Shown: positions 10,491 to 21,601 of the stretch, piece by piece
How the letters are laid out: each line of letters begins with the position of its first letter
Position numbering within the stretch: position 1 is the first letter of the stretch
Source of the DNA: Brassica napus
Taxonomy: Eukaryota; Streptophyta; Magnoliopsida; Brassicales; Brassicaceae
DNA length: 64,000 nucleotides
Assembly (NCBI RefSeq): GCF_020379485.1
Contig: NC_063452.1
Span: forward strand, 11,387,065 to 11,451,064
Direction: 5' to 3'
Made by a program: the position numbers and the translations under genes
The notes under the pieces: model-generated
What the model saw: only the letters and a program-made list of their open reading frames with translations
The model's database searches: none
What the model was told of the DNA's origin: nothing

Positions 10491-12597
10491 GGATTGTCGT
10501 GACGGCCATGGTTCGAGGAAACGAACCAGCCAGTCTTAGGACATAAAGGCAAGCCTTCCATGGCCAAGCTTGAAGGTTAAGAACATAAGGAAACTTAGAC
10601 TTAACCTTATACAAGTCAAGAGTCAGCTAGGACGAGTAAGACGGTAGCTGGACGAAGTGAACGGGTAGCTCGATAAGCTCAACGAGGCTAGGTTAAGCTC
10701 ACTCCAGCTCGGCCACTACTAAGTCAGCTCCACTAGCTGGACTTCTAGCTCACTCAGCTGAGAAAACTGGGAGTCAGCTCATCTCAGCTCAACGGACTGT
10801 TCGGGTTTTGGGCCGATGGTCCGGGTCCGGGCCAGTGGCGGGCTGTGAGGTCCGGTCATGGGGTCATGGACCGTTGGGGCTTGGGACAAGGCTGTGGGCT
10901 AAGTCCAGAAGGCTTGGGTAAGGCCTTGGGCTTATGACCGACCCCAAACCCAATCAGAATAGGCGATGGGATGCAAGTGGCCGAGAGGGTGCAACCCTTG
11001 GCCGATGGTGCCCATCCTCTAGCAAGTCATGCCTGTTTGTGGGGCAAGACTTACCCCCTCGTTTTCTATAAATATGGGGCCCTCTCTGTCGATTTCATTC
11101 ATCCAATCCAGAGTAAAATAACTCAGAGAAATCGTAGAGAGAGAGAGTTTCTGGCCAAAGCAAGGCCGTTTGTGTGGTGGTTAGGTTTCTGGCGATCTGA
11201 TCGTTTGTGAAGCAACCTCCGATCAAGTATGGGAGACCGAGAGTAGGAGAAGAACATGGAAAACCCTGACACGGTTCAGAAGGTATGTGGTGGGCTATGG
11301 CTCCATCAGACCGAACGGACGGTCCTTGTGATCGCACCACGGCTCTGGTCGGTTCATTAGACCTAACCGCTTCTCCTCTTCCTGTTTTTATCCGATTCAT
11401 TTCTCTTCTTTCTGTTTATACACGAAGGTTTGTGTTGGTTCAGTCCAAGGGACACGTCCCTAGACTTGGCCTTTCATAAATTAACCACTAGCCTTGACAC
11501 GGGTCGGCTATGCGGATGGTTCGATTCGCAACATGGACTGGGCGGTTGGGATAAACGGTTGGTCATGTCCCAAAAGGCACGAGTTGCCAAAGGTCACAAG
11601 TTACCAAAGGTTGTGAGTTGCCAAAGGTCACGAGTTACCAAAAGTTGTGAGATGTAAAGGGTGTAAGTAACCAAAGGTTACGAACAACAAGAGGTACGAG
11701 GACCAAGAGGTACAAGGACCAAGAGGTACGAACATCAAGAGGTACAAAGGACCGAAGGGGTGCATGTTCCAAACGGTGTCTGTTGAGACAACTTGTGTCT
11801 GATCCTTATGGATCAGTCTATGACTTGTTAAGTCAAGACAGGTTCACGGTTTGTCTAAGCCAGGGTAAGAGTCGCAAGATCTGATCGGTTGCTAAGCCTA
11901 CTGGATTGGGCTTGAGGCTTACTCGGCCATTTGGATCCAGGCCCAAGGTCGGATCAGGTAAGGAAGTTTGTTGGGCCATTGAGATGGACTTCAATTGGGC
12001 CGGTCAAACCTAGATTCTATCCGGTTAGACGGATTGGTCTTCGGAGCGATCAAGAACTGTTCGTGTGTTCTGTTTATCTATTCTGGACTGTCCATCTTAT
12101 TCTAAGTCAAGGGGTGGTTGGTTGTATGACTTAGGATACGGTAGACAGGTTCATATCTTTTTATAATTATGTTGTCTGAGGTTTATCTATGTTCTAGGAA
12201 CCAAGCCAAGTATTATAGAATAAACCAGTTCTATTCTCGGTTATGATTAATGCTTATCTGATTGTGGTTTCAGGAACTAAGGATGGTTCTGGTCAAGCCA
12301 AGGAGCCGTGAAGGCTCAGTCAGTGAGAGACTGTGTAACGTGTGGTTAGATGATGCTAGGGATGAACTAGTGATTGTCTATGAAACTGTTAAGAAGTTGT
12401 GTATCGGATCTCATGTTTCTAAGTAATACAATTTATACACATTTATATTCCGTTGTGCTATCTGTTTATTTGTTTTAGAACCTCAGATTCGAATATGACT
12501 TAGACAATGAAAGACTTAAAATGAATCAAATAAGCAAATAAATTAATAAGTAGCAAACGGATCCAGTTTGGTCGAGAGGCTGGATTCGGGCGTTACA
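10467..12597 (+). repeat. 3' LTR, full length (2,131 bp)
   Basis: Runs from TGTAACATCC to GCGTTACA, giving the short terminal inversion TGTAAC/GTTACA. It holds an AGCT-rich stretch (about 10620-10800), a TATA box near 11067 and short imperfect repeats near 11575-11770 also found in the 5' LTR. Its first 1.09 kb has no counterpart in the truncated 5' LTR. Confidence 0.92.
11067..11073 (+). promoter_or_regulatory. TATA box of the LTR promoter
   Basis: TATAAAT in a GC-richer context, followed by pyrimidine-rich sequence suitable for initiation about 30 bp downstream. The truncated 5' LTR has lost this part. Confidence 0.6.
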
Positions 12598-13601
12598 CCG
12601 CACACCTACACCAGAAGATGCATGAGAAGAAGATAAATAACCTGAGTGGAGGAGAATGGAAGCTAACCACCGAGAAATCAAAGCTTAAGCTTGAGATCAT
12701 AAACAATCTTTCAAGCACACAAGGCATACACAGAGAAAAACACTATCCAAACCTGGAGTAGCAAATATGGCGAAAGGGAGAGCCACAAGAGATGTGATCA
12801 TCAATGAAAATGAGAGAACAAACAGATAAAAAGAGACAAAATGAAATCAAGAAACCGTGGAGACATCCTCGAGCTATGAAAAAGAGCATAAAAGTTAAAT
12901 CACCATAAACCAGATCTTCAAAACCAAGACGAGCTGAGACTATTGACGACAAACCAGTGACGAGGAAAACAACATCAATGATAACTAAACTCTGACCCAA
13001 CCCAACGAGATGTATTTTCTAACTTTACCAAAACCTAAGGAAAAATAGGATCAATATTTACCGAAATAACATACAACGCCGTAAGAAATAACCACACAAC
13101 GTGGAACTAATATGCATGATCTATAACAAATACAAGATAATCTCACAGAAAAATGTGAGAAAAAACAAAAGCACAGTGGTGAGTCTTTTCCCAGTGGTGG
13201 TGAAAAGCACTGCACATCGAAGAGGTAAACGAAATACACAGATGGTGACGGCTCAAGGTTAAAAGATGCGGGAGAATGCAAAAAACACCTAAAAATAGTA
13301 ATGTTCAAAAATGTAAAAAAGTAAAATACAATTTTGACGTCGTTAATCTTAATTAGAATCAACAAATGCCTTAAGATAAAGTTATTGAAATTCAATATGT
13401 TTTACATCAAAAACTCAATTCATCACTAACAAATAGTATTATACATACAACAACATATTATTAAAAAGACAAACACATAATATATTAATTTATTATCTAC
13501 TACTACGTAACATAATAAAACACTAAATAATATTATTCACAAATAAATACTGAATACATAATCACATCATTAGAAAATCATATCTAAGAAGACACCCCTG
13601 G
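12598..13601 (+). mobile_element. Helitron, 3' part, after gypsy insertion
   Basis: Aligns with 1286-2922 of the first Helitron from CCGCACAC onward, with one copy of the 281-bp segment. The end is decayed (ACCCCTGG instead of CCCCCTAG, hairpin lost). It continues the element begun at 3796-4289. Confidence 0.7.
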
Positions 13602-13912
13602 TTTTTTAAATAAAGGAGCATTCAGTTTAATTAGTAAAATATAAACAGCATGTAAGTTACGAAAACAAATATAAACAGCATGCAATTTGAATATTTCCCA
13701 ATCACTACGTACCACGATAAGTTACATATTCTCAATCAAATACTATAAAGATGCCAAAAACAACTACAAAGGGCAAAATGGAACACACAAAAAGAGGTAA
13801 CTGCGCACGAAGAACGGGTCTCAAGCTTTCCGACAAGACATGCACACCACAAATTTCCTTTACTTTTCTTTTTTGCCTAACCTCTGGGACCACAAATTTC
13901 TTTAACTCTCCG

Positions 13913-13920
13913 TATATAAA
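13913..13920 (+). promoter_or_regulatory. TATA box of the ROH1-like gene
   Basis: TATATAAA about 50 bp upstream of the ATG at 13968, which would give a very short 5' leader. Confidence 0.6.
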
Positions 13921-13967
13921 TCGACCATTTCTAAAACCTTCCCAATCTTCTTATTGACTCAATAATC

Positions 13968-15206
13968 ATGAGACCTGCGCAGGACAATCAAGGATCCTTC
14001 CTCGGCCGGATTAGTATTCGTCGCAACCAATTCACCGACGTCAACACCGAACAAGAGCAAGAAGATCTCGAGCTTTTCCAAAAACACATCGCCGATCGTT
14101 TCACCGAGCTTCTCACTCCTCCACCACCACCACAGCCACCCTCCGATGAAACGGACGCTGTTGCTTCCGTAGCCGCGACGGAGCAGATTATGTCCGTGAC
14201 TTGGCTTCGTAAGCTTATGGATGTTTTCCTCTGCTGCGAAGCCGAATTCAAAGCGATTCTCTTAATGGGCCGTGACCCGACCCAGATTTCTAAACCGCCG
14301 TTCGACCGGTTAGTTCCCGAAATGTTAGACCGGTCGATCAAAGCGCTTGACATCTGTACCGCCGTCGTTAACGGAATCGATTCCGTTAGACATTACCAGC
14401 GCCTAGCTGAGATCGCCGTGGCAGCCTTGGAGCAACGTCCGTTAGGAGACGGTAACGTGAGGCGAGCGAAACGCGCGCTGGCGAATCTACTCATCGCGTT
14501 GAGCATCGAGGACAAAGAGAATGTAAGCAGCGGCGGCGGAGGGAATAAGACGGTAGAGAGATCGTGGTCGTTCGGTCGTCGCGGCGGTGGATCGTCTGCG
14601 GCGAGTAAAGGAGGAGCGACGATTGGTCAGCTCAAATCGTCGTCGTGGGCCGTCGGGAGAAACTGGTCGGCGGCGAAGCAGATCCACGCAATGACGGCGA
14701 ACCTGACACCGCCACGTGGCAACGAAGCGGCGGGGTTGCCTCTGCCGATGTTTATAATGAGCACTGTAACGGTGTTCGTGATGTGGGTTTTAACGGCGGC
14801 GGTTCCGTGTCAGGAGAGAGCTGGATTAGCGAATCATTTGCCGGTGCCGAAGCATTTGAATTGGGCTCAGAGTTTGGTCGGAATCCACGAGAAGATCGGA
14901 GATGAGTGGAAGAAGAAGGAGAAGAAAGGATCTGCGGGATTGATGGAGGAGATGACGAGGATGGAGAAGCTTGGTCACTCGCTGATTGAATTCGCCGATG
15001 GATTTCATTATCCGGCGGAGAAAGAAGCTGCTGAGTCTGCGGCAGCTCAAGTGGCGGAGATGGCGGAGATATGCCGGAGAATGGAGGAGGAGCTTGTGCC
15101 GTTGCAGCAACAGATCAGAGAGGTCTTCCATAGGATCGTGAGGAGTCGTGCGGAGATTCTAGAGGTGCTGGAGCAAGCCGGGAAACTTTCAGCGCCAGTT
15201 GTATAA
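13968..15206 (+). CDS. ROH1: ROH1-like / BYPASS-related protein (DUF793), 412 aa
   Basis: Single-exon gene. The protein starts MRPAQDNQGSFLGRISIRRN, carries a proline run (residues ~45-53), a helical N-terminal half (SVTWLRKLMDVFLCCEAEFK), a Gly/Ser-rich linker (~188-225), a hydrophobic stretch around 258-280 and a coiled-coil-prone C-terminus. This is the layout of the DUF793/BPS family. Arabidopsis ROH1 (AT1G63930) is reported to bind exocyst subunit EXO70A1 and to affect seed-coat mucilage deposition, which suggests a role in secretion. Length fits the family and the collinear neighbours support orthology. The ATG follows a TATA box by ~50 bp. In Arabidopsis the next gene is MDAR6; here 16 kb of transposons and a pseudogene separate them. 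Confidence 0.9.
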   Translation: MRPAQDNQGSFLGRISIRRNQFTDVNTEQEQEDLELFQKHIADRFTELLTPPPPPQPPSDETDAVASVAATEQIMSVTWLRKLMDVFLCCEAEFKAILLMGRDPTQISKPPFDRLVPEMLDRSIKALDICTAVVNGIDSVRHYQRLAEIAVAALEQRPLGDGNVRRAKRALANLLIALSIEDKENVSSGGGGNKTVERSWSFGRRGGGSSAASKGGATIGQLKSSSWAVGRNWSAAKQIHAMTANLTPPRGNEAAGLPLPMFIMSTVTVFVMWVLTAAVPCQERAGLANHLPVPKHLNWAQSLVGIHEKIGDEWKKKEKKGSAGLMEEMTRMEKLGHSLIEFADGFHYPAEKEAAESAAAQVAEMAEICRRMEEELVPLQQQIREVFHRIVRSRAEILEVLEQAGKLSAPVV

Positions 15207-16298
15207 ATATTTTAAAATGTTTGGGGGTGACATTTCAAAGTTTTGTAATTCGTTTGGGGTTATAAGATATTTATTTTCTTATTAGCTCTGTGTTATCGTT
15301 TTTTTTTTGTCCATGTTTGGGTTTCAGAACTCTTCTGGAACGGCCCATATCATTGTGTCTACATCTTCTTCTATATATTTTCATATATAATTTTGCTTAA
15401 TCTTGTTAAATGGTTAATGCATAATATACAAAACCAATTCGATTTGTGGACATTTAAATAGATGAAGAGAAAAATATATTGAAACTGTTATCTTTTATAA
15501 TATCCAGAAAATGTCGTCGAAGCTTCAAAGCTTTACACGTCGAAATGAAAAACTTTGATGTATTGTGTTTATCTAAACTACTGTTGAGAAATTGCTTACT
15601 TTAAATTGGATACTATTTTCCAAAAATATTCAATCAAAAATATAATAATATTTGGATTTAGGATATAATGATTATTGTTTATGGTTTAGTATTTAAGGGA
15701 AGAGGTTAAGTTTATAAATTTCTATAAATAATTCTTAAACATTTATAAATGATTTATAATGGTTAGTTTAGTTTTTTTTTTGTCACAAACTCAAAGTATT
15801 TATGAAAATTGTATCACTTAAAAATAAATCCGAAAAATGCTACCAAATTTGTGGTAAATTTTAGAATTTCTCCACTGAACTGTTTCAGTAAACTTTTAAC
15901 GTTAAAATTATATTTTTACTTTTTCAAGTTTTGATAAGTATTTTACCATGATCTTTATTTTTCAGATATATGTACCATTTTCTTGCAAAAAGCTATAAAT
16001 TATGTAGTTTTTTCAAAATTTTGAAATAATAAATAGTCTTACTTCAAATTTGAAAATATGATTCATTTCTTCATTTTAAGATGAACCTTTTAAACTATAA
16101 ACTGGCTTTTAACTTTAGTTTAAAAAAAAATTATATATGTGACTGTTATATAATTTTTCAAAAACTATTATTAATGTCATCAAACAAGTAATGAAAAGGG
16201 AATATAAGCCTCCGTTAGGCCAATGTATGATAGAAAAATCGCCCAATAGAAAGTTTGCATTCGGACACGTCAGCACGGCTTTGGTAATGTTGGGCTTC
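15207..16298. other. Intergenic DNA downstream of the ROH1-like gene
   Basis: AT-rich, no gene seen. The last ~110 bp (16180-16280) resemble the start of the duplicated unit at 25243 and 26860 (ATCAAACAAGTAAT, then ATAAGCCT and CCAAT blocks). This stretch continues at 23068 once the Athila element is removed. Confidence 0.6.
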
Positions 16299-17760
16299 TG
16301 ATGATAAGGATTTCAAGGCCCCTAATCAAATGTTGTAGTATATAGGATGTCAAACCGGTCCTAAGTGATTATGATGCAAATGGAATGCAAGACCATGCTT
16401 AATCTAAGTGCTACCAGTTTTTGAGATGATTTGAAACTAGATTACTACCTAAAATGCAATAAAGGACAAAGCTTTCTTTCTTATAAGAAGGGAGAACTCA
16501 TGGGCTATGGAATTGATCTTGGGTGATCAAGATTCAATCTAAAGGTGTCAACTTTTAACCAATCTATATCTACCTTAGGCCTGGACACAATCCTAAGCAA
16601 ACTCTATCCCTAGATGAATGCTCATTTACCTAGATAACTCAAGCATCAAATTCCTTTGGTTGAATGTTATCTAAGTAATCATTAATCTCAAGTCTACTAG
16701 CCATCTTAACACCTTTAACAACAAATCACTTTGGTAAAGGATGTTAAAAGCTTAGGAGAGTTGGTTCAGGCATTTCATCAAACACCTTCCGGGTATGAAA
16801 TGCCTAGAGCTCAACTTTAGAGAGGCCAACTCTAAAGTTGCATTAAAAGCCCTCTACTAGCAAGGAATAAGATTGATCTATGCCTAAACACCTTAGATCT
16901 AGCTTAATCACCCTTAATCTCCCTAACCCATGAATCCAAAAATGACTACTCACTACTCTCCATGATGAGCCCAAGAATCAAAGATGATTTGGTGCTAATC
17001 ATGATTAGTGATCAAGATAATCAAGCAATCACAAGAGAGAAATGATCAAGATAGGATCTTTCACCTAAAAGTTCTTTTGTGATTAGATAGAAAACAAGAT
17101 GAGCCCCTACAATTAGGTCTGAAGGACCTTTATAGTAGCTTAAAGTCGAAACTGGTTTAACCCAACAAACCTGGGTTAACCAAAACACAAATTGGTAATT
17201 ATCTGGTCAAACACGGAAAATGTTGACTTTCTTGACTCGCAGTGGCCACGTGAAACCGCTCCGCCTAGCCGCTGGGACACTCGCAGCGGCTTCCTTGCTT
17301 CGTCATCACACCGCTGCGACAAGTACGAACGCGGCAGGGAACGGGGTATTTTCCAAGCGGTCTCGTCACACCGCTGCGTCAGGCCGCTCCCGCACTTGGT
17401 ATCCATTTCTTGAGTCTTCATCTCTCGAGCGTCTCCAGCGGCTTAGGTACACCGCTGCGTAAGGCCGCTACCACACTTAGTCTCCGTTTCTCAGCGCTTG
17501 CAGCGGCTTCTTGAGAGGCCAAAAGGCCGCTGGGACGTCCTTATGCCGCTGAGACACTTGATCAATGCGTCTCCTTCTCGAGAATCACCCCTTTTGCCTC
17601 CAAACCATCTCTAAATGCTCCAAAGTCACCATTTGAAATCTCCATCACCTGATAAAGACATATGTAATACAATACAACCTAAACATATCAAAATGCTATC
17701 CTAAATGGTCAACATATGCAAGAATGAATGGTTAAAACAATGCAAATTGAGAAGATATCA
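16299..17760 (-). repeat. Athila 3' LTR (1,462 bp)
   Basis: TGATGATAAG to AGATATCA on the plus strand, matching 21602-23062 at mid-90s percent identity or better by eye. It contains a GC-rich cluster of GCCGCT/AGCGGC motifs at 17240-17550. Confidence 0.95.
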
Positions 17761-17780
17761 ACTGCCCCAAACTTGTATCT
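17761..17780 (-). other. Athila polypurine tract
   Basis: Read on the minus strand this is AAGTTTGGGGCAGT directly before the 3' LTR. Confidence 0.65.
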
Positions 17781-19372
17781 TACTTGTCCTCAAGTGACCT
17801 TGTAAGAACTCATAAGAGAGAGAGGTTTGAAGGTGGGAACTCATAGCCAAAAGTAACACTTCCTAGCACTCAACTTAACATCCTAAAGAAATATAGCAAA
17901 TAGCATGAGCATTCTCCTTATTATACTCTAGCTTCTCTAGGCCTATCCATACTCTTTTTCCTCTACTCAAGTTGCAATACTCTTTACCAACAAGTCCCTT
18001 CAATCAGCTCTCACATTGATTCACACACACACACACAAGGTGAAGTCTCACAAATGGGCACATGATCTCAATCATTTGGCTAGGTATGCAATGGTCTAAT
18101 ATGAATGAAGAGATGGGTTCGAATGTTTTTATTTAAGGGTGGTTATCACTCAAAACAAGGAGCTTGATCATTATGCAAAATTTATCTAAGATTAGAAGCA
18201 ACTCATGCATACATAGATTCATTCTCATCATTCTACCCCATTTTGTTATAAATGATCACAAGTTCTACCCTCTTTATCATCATCTCAAAAATCAATCTAA
18301 ACCCCTCACATCACTCACCCAATGTACAACTCTTTTTTTTTTTTTTGACCCACTCACTAGGGATTTTAATCCACTTTCCACAAGCTCTAACCCTTTTTCA
18401 TTTCATTCCCCAACTTTTTTTTGATCTTTTTTTTTTTAGTAGGGGAAGGTTCTTTGTTGCATAATCAAGAGCTTCTTATTATTATTTTTTTTTTTCTTTT
18501 TTTTTATATATCCCTAGGAGCTTTATTTTCATATCTCTCATCTTTCTCACTCTCCAAACCCCAAGATATTGAAATTTAAAACACACAAACCCCTCTCACC
18601 ATCCCCAAATGCTAACTCATTGTGCTAGCAAGAGATGAGAATAAACCTATGTCGCCTCCAATACTCTCAAGATTTTGCACATGACAAGCTATCAAAAGAG
18701 GCCTCACTCATACAATTCAATGTTTGGTCTCAAAGAATGGTTAGGGTTTTAGGGTAAGGAGTGCCAATTGGGTTAACAAAGATAGGTATGAAGGAATAAG
18801 ATAACCCAAATGTGTATGAGATCCATGATCAAGTATGCAAATGCCCATATGCAAAAGAGATTAAGTTCATTCAAGCCAAGTTTAGATTGGAGCTGATCTT
18901 AAGAACAATGCTAACATCAAGCAAGCAAACAAGTTTCAAGAAGAATTTTCAAGCCTCGAAGCGTACAAGGTTTTCAAGAAATGCTTAAGCTACTTGATAT
19001 GTTTAACTAGGGTGTTATTTTGAGTTCTAGACAAGGGTTCTTTGCAAGGCATTTTAAATCATTATTCCCAATGCAAGTGAATGCAACCTATATGCTCTAG
19101 ACTCAATCTTAAAAGCGCAACTGATGCAACTACATGTTTCTTTTTGTGTTTTTCAAATTTTTTTTAATTTTTTTGGTTTTTTTCTATATATGTACAATGC
19201 GATGCATGAGACTCAATTCATCAAAGAAAACATGATCAAATACTTGATACCTCCCCCAAACTTTGTTCACACAGTCTCTGTGTTAGAAAGTAGGAGGAGA
19301 TACCGAAAAGGGAAATAAATGCAAAGAAAAAAAAACTGGTATATACAATGGAAGGGTGAGGATGATACCTGG
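17781..19372 (-). other. Athila internal noncoding region
   Basis: No reading frame. It holds poly-T/poly-A runs (18330-18500) and short CA repeats (18022-18040). Athila elements usually carry a long untranslated stretch between the last ORF and the 3' LTR. Confidence 0.7.
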
Positions 19373-20335
19373 CTAAGCAAAGGAGGATGCTCCCTCCGTG
19401 TCGTCGTCGTCGTCGGTAGCGACTGAAGGAGACTCGTTGGAGGAGGCTCGGGGTGGAGGAGCTGTGTTCCTGCGTCTACGACGGAGTCGGTACTCCGGGG
19501 AACGAGGAGGTCCATAGAAGACAGGGTATGGGAGAGTAGATGGACCAGCACCAGCCAACACGTCATCCCGTTGATAACCAGAACCGATAGACACTTGAGA
19601 GAGAAGTGCAGTGACCTTTTTCATCTGTCTCTTAAGCGCTTTCACTGAGTTCTTCAGCTTGTAGATGGTGGAATCTTGCATTTTGTTCCACCGAAGCAAC
19701 TTGGCGTTTTGAGAGAGAGCTTGGCGCAATGCAACGTTCGGTGTAACTCCACCATAAGGCTGAAAGTGGTATCTCTCTGTCCCATACACCGGGGCTGGTG
19801 TGGTCGGTCCTTCGTCATCAGCATCACTAGGACGAGCTGCCCGAGAAGAACTGGCCTTGGTCTTCTTCTTGCGCACTTTGGTGATGGTCTCAAGTACACC
19901 AAAATCTGCGGGAATGAGCTCATGAGCAGCTAGAGCGAAGAGTACATGCCGAGGATCAGATAGCGTCGCCAACCTCTCACAAGGGAGGAATATCTGTAGC
20001 TGCTCAGGGTCGAGGTCAGTGGACCAAAAGGGGTAACCATACCGATCGCCAGATTGGCCGGTAAGGAAGTGGGTTTTCTTCAAGTAAGCAAGATCAATGG
20101 AGGCTGGAGCATGATCCCGAGGTCCCAAATCTATCCCAAATGCTTCCAAGATCGGAGTAATGAAGCTCCCGATAAACAGCATCGGTTTTTTATTCGGAGT
20201 TGTCCAAGCCCAATCTCGATAGTACTCAAACCGCTTCATCAACAATCCCACAAGTCCCAAATCCTCAAAATCTTCCGGATCGGTGTGGAGTAGCGTTCCT
20301 TCCTCAAGAATCGGGAGAAGTCCAAGAGCTAGAAG
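19373..20335 (-). pseudogene. Athila ORF1 / env-like protein, N-terminally truncated
   Basis: Resembles the ATHILA ORF-1 family (PF03078), which lies after pol in intact Athila elements and is sometimes called env-like. The frame is open from the deletion junction, and the first internal Met is at 20258-20260. Visible parts: a globular region with FIGSFITPILEAFGIDLGP, a basic segment (VRKKKTKASSSR), a helical region and an acidic Asp run near the C-terminus. The N-terminal part is lost with pol, so no normal start exists. Its role in Athila is unknown. Confidence 0.8.
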
Positions 20336-21471
20336 TTTGAGTAGGACTTTTGCTGGTAGTTGTTGTACTGAAAGTTAGGTTCCTTCCTGTACCAAGAACC
20401 ATTGTTGTTGATGAAGCACAGCTCTTCTTGTCCTTCCAAACCATCAACCTCATTAATCTTGGGAGGAATCTCTTGAATAGGACCACCCACAAAGTTGACC
20501 TACTCTTGTTTAACTTGGTTAGAAAGAAGCAAGTCCATCTTCTCCTGCAAGGACTTGATCTCTTTCTTTGTCTGTTGATCATCATTTCTGTTGACCCTAT
20601 CATGCTCTTCGCTGTAGGCTGAGTCGCTCTTAGCCATGTTCTCCACCAGTTCCTCTGCTTCTTCTTCAGTTCTCCCCAAGAAAAAACCATTGCTGGCAGT
20701 ATCAAGCCTGTTTCTGCACTGTGGTAAGGCTCCTCTATAGAAGGTGCTAAGCAAGCTCTCCTTCCTGAAACCATGATGAGGGCATTGAGACCAATAACCC
20801 TTGAACCTCTCCCATGCTTCACTGAAGCTCTCTAGACCTTTTTGTTGAAACCCGGAGATTTCGTTCCTGATCTTAGCTGTCCTTGAAGTAGAGAAGAACT
20901 TTTCTAGGAAAGCTCTCTTGCAATCTTCCCAAGTAGTGACAGTGTCACTTGGAAGAGTCTTCTCCCATTGGTGTGCCTTGCCTCCCAAAGAGAAAGGAAA
21001 TAGCTTCAGCTTGAAAGCATCTTCAGAAACACCATTTGTCTTGGACAAGCCACAGTACTGATCAAACTTGTACAAGTGATCAAAAGGGTCTTCAGCAGCA
21101 AGACCATGATACTTGTTGTTCTCTATAGTGTTGAGCAGCCCTGACTTGATCTCGAAGTTGTTGTTCTCCACAGCTGGTGCTCTGATTCCCAACCTATGAC
21201 CATGAATGTGAGGTTGATCATAGGCTCCAATGGCACGAGCTTGGCGCTGTGGATGTTGTGGCTGGCGCTGTGGTCTAAAAGGATCAGCTCTTGGACCATT
21301 GCCTCCTTGGGCTTCACCATCTTGAGGCAGATTCTCCATATCAAACCCCAACCCTTGCAAGTGAGCCTGTTGCTCTACTTCTCTTCTTTGTCTTGCTATC
21401 TCCCTCTCAAGTGTTCTAATGTCTTCAACTCTTGGAACTAGGTTTGTTGGACCTCTGCTCCTTGTGTTCAT
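20336..21471 (-). pseudogene. Athila gag, one stop codon, C-terminally truncated
   Basis: Starts at Met 21471 (MNTRSRGPTN), the typical Athila gag opening. An upstream in-frame Met at 21516 gives a hydrophobic extension I consider untranslated. The retrotransposon-gag domain lies around residues 130-260 (KLFPFSLGGKAHQWEKTLP, then FLEKFFSTSRTAKIRNEI). A TAG at 20500-20502 interrupts the frame. Beyond it the same frame continues with gag sequence (VNFVGGPIQEIPPKINEVDG) until the deletion junction near 20335. The zinc knuckle and everything after it are missing. Confidence 0.88.
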
Positions 21472-21583
21472 ACACCTGAAATGCAAAAAGAGAAGAACAA
21501 AGAGAAGCAATAACACAATTAAATAAAAATTGACTTAGTCTCAAGCAAATGACTAAATCTCAATGTCACAATCAACTTAGGAT

Positions 21584-21601
21584 TTGGCAACGACACCAAT
21601 T
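21584..21601 (-). other. Athila primer-binding site
   Basis: On the minus strand ATTGGTGTCGTTGCC directly follows the 5' LTR. This resembles the tRNA-Asp-type primer site of Athila elements with one change. Confidence 0.75.

Larger units (their letters stand above)
4290..12597 (+). mobile_element. Ty3/gypsy chromovirus LTR retrotransposon (Tekay-like), decayed
   Basis: Order: truncated 5' LTR, primer-binding site, gag with zinc knuckles, protease, reverse transcriptase, RNase H, integrase with chromodomain-like tail, polypurine tract, full 3' LTR. The initiator-tRNA-Met-type primer site and the C-terminal chromodomain-like segment are typical of the Tekay/Del chromoviruses. Gag carries frameshifts, pol has a TGG-to-TAG-type stop before the reverse transcriptase, and the 5' LTR lacks the segment holding the TATA box. 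The element is therefore not autonomous. It lies inside a Helitron whose halves flank it. Confidence 0.93.

Noticed and set aside
13988..14353. 121-codon minus-strand frame opposite the ROH1-like gene
   Set aside because: Antisense shadow with Ser/Arg-rich composition and no family resemblance.
14645..14905. 86-codon plus-strand frame inside the ROH1-like gene
   Set aside because: A different frame of a clear conserved coding exon. GC-rich coding sequence often opens other frames.
17192..17462. Frames on both strands in the Athila LTRs (also at 22494-22764)
   Set aside because: Created by the GC-rich motif cluster and duplicated only because the LTR is duplicated.
18022..18040. CA repeat in the Athila internal region as a regulatory site
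   Set aside because: Too short and not repeated elsewhere; simple-sequence noise.
20304..20822. 172-codon minus-strand frame overlapping Athila gag
   Set aside because: A shifted frame of gag with no retroviral motifs; the in-frame gag continuation past the TAG explains the region better.
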